Shown here one piece after another: positions 63,878 to 64,000 of a stretch of DNA of 64,000 nt. Within the stretch, counting starts at the first letter, position 1. Each line of letters starts with the position of its first letter. The DNA is from Shinella zoogloeoides (GTDB lineage Bacteria; Pseudomonadota; Alphaproteobacteria; Rhizobiales; Rhizobiaceae). The DNA lies in assembly GCF_020883495.1 (NCBI RefSeq), contig NZ_CP086612.1:248001-312000 (forward strand). Direction: 5' to 3'. A program made the translations under genes and the position numbers. A model generated the notes under the pieces. That model did no database searches and had not been told where the DNA came from. It saw only the letters and a program-made list of their open reading frames with translations.

Positions 63878-64000
63878 TCTTCGTCGCCCCCATCCGCGAT
63901 CATGCTTTTTTTAAGCAGGCGGTTTTCCAAGGTGAGGTCGGCCAGCGCCTCCTTCAGGTCGCGGCTTTCACGACGCAGCGCTTTCACTTCGTCGCTGGTG
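63874..64000 (-). CDS. IS3-family OrfA, C-terminal part (continues off window)
   Basis: The minus strand reads VKALRRESRDLKEALADLTL then ENRLLKKSMIADGGDEE and TGA: the zipper and end of an IS3 OrfA. The start lies beyond the window. Confidence 0.75.
   Translation of the reverse strand, partial: TSDEVKALRRESRDLKEALADLTLENRLLKKSMIADGGDEE
63905..63912 (-). promoter_or_regulatory. Slippery A7G heptamer for -1 frameshifting (orfA/orfB)
   Basis: On the minus strand CTTAAAAAAAGC occurs 28 bases before the orfA stop. A -1 slip there carries translation into the orfB frame, the usual way IS3 elements make their OrfAB transposase. Confidence 0.65.

Overview
The window is high-GC DNA whose proteins look like those of the Rhizobiales (Rhizobium, Agrobacterium, Sinorhizobium, Shinella and relatives). 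The pointers are a LexA box of the alphaproteobacterial GTTC-N7-GTTC type, an imuA-imuB-dnaE2 cassette, a RuBisCO-like protein, glutathione-dependent formaldehyde oxidation next to a Rieske demethylase, and many IS families common on rhizobial plasmids. The IS density, broken genes and absence of rRNA or tRNA genes suggest an accessory replicon or a genomic island; the replicon type cannot be read from the sequence.

Layout. (1) 1-6312: end of a sensor histidine kinase, a 5'-truncated RuBisCO-like gene, a five-PAS GGDEF-EAL protein, then scraps of three IS elements. (2) 6310-18447: an apparently intact catabolic operon with a divergent LysR regulator. It encodes a Rieske oxygenase and its reductase, a HisC-type aminotransferase, an unusual DUF2817-peptidase/ABC-ATPase fusion, a periplasmic binding protein, two permeases, S-hydroxymethylglutathione synthase and dehydrogenase, and a GlcD-type FAD oxidase. 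The genes fit uptake of a methylated amino-acid-like compound, demethylation, disposal of the formaldehyde, then transamination or oxidation of the core. (3) 18449-23814: IS remnants beside a decayed stress-tolerance locus (three Hsp20 proteins, PsiE, a cut M48 peptidase, a MarR regulator, a cut FtsH). (4) 23815-63642: about 40 kb bounded by two directly repeated copies of one IS21-type element. Inside are drmA/drmB DISARM remnants, an IS66 element with a passenger gene, higBA, a DNA-repair island (imuA-imuB-dnaE2 diverging from a UvrD-like helicase, DinB, an SRAP/HMCES protein, DUF1810 and exonuclease III), a lone EcoRII-like nuclease, an AbiEii-like pair, a multi-hairpin candidate non-coding RNA resembling HEARO/omega RNA with no nuclease gene, and fragments of SAVED (CBASS), DUF2235, a possible PD-(D/E)XK protein and an AbiE pair. 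(5) 63643-64000: start of another IS3 element cut by the IS21.

How it fits together. The demethylation operon and the repair island look functional. Most defence genes do not: they are cut where an IS begins, and only one IS copy (33466-34884) has a visible target duplication. Most IS copies therefore sit at deletion or recombination joints, and the 40 kb is best read as a defence island broken up by IS activity, with the repair genes and higBA left whole.
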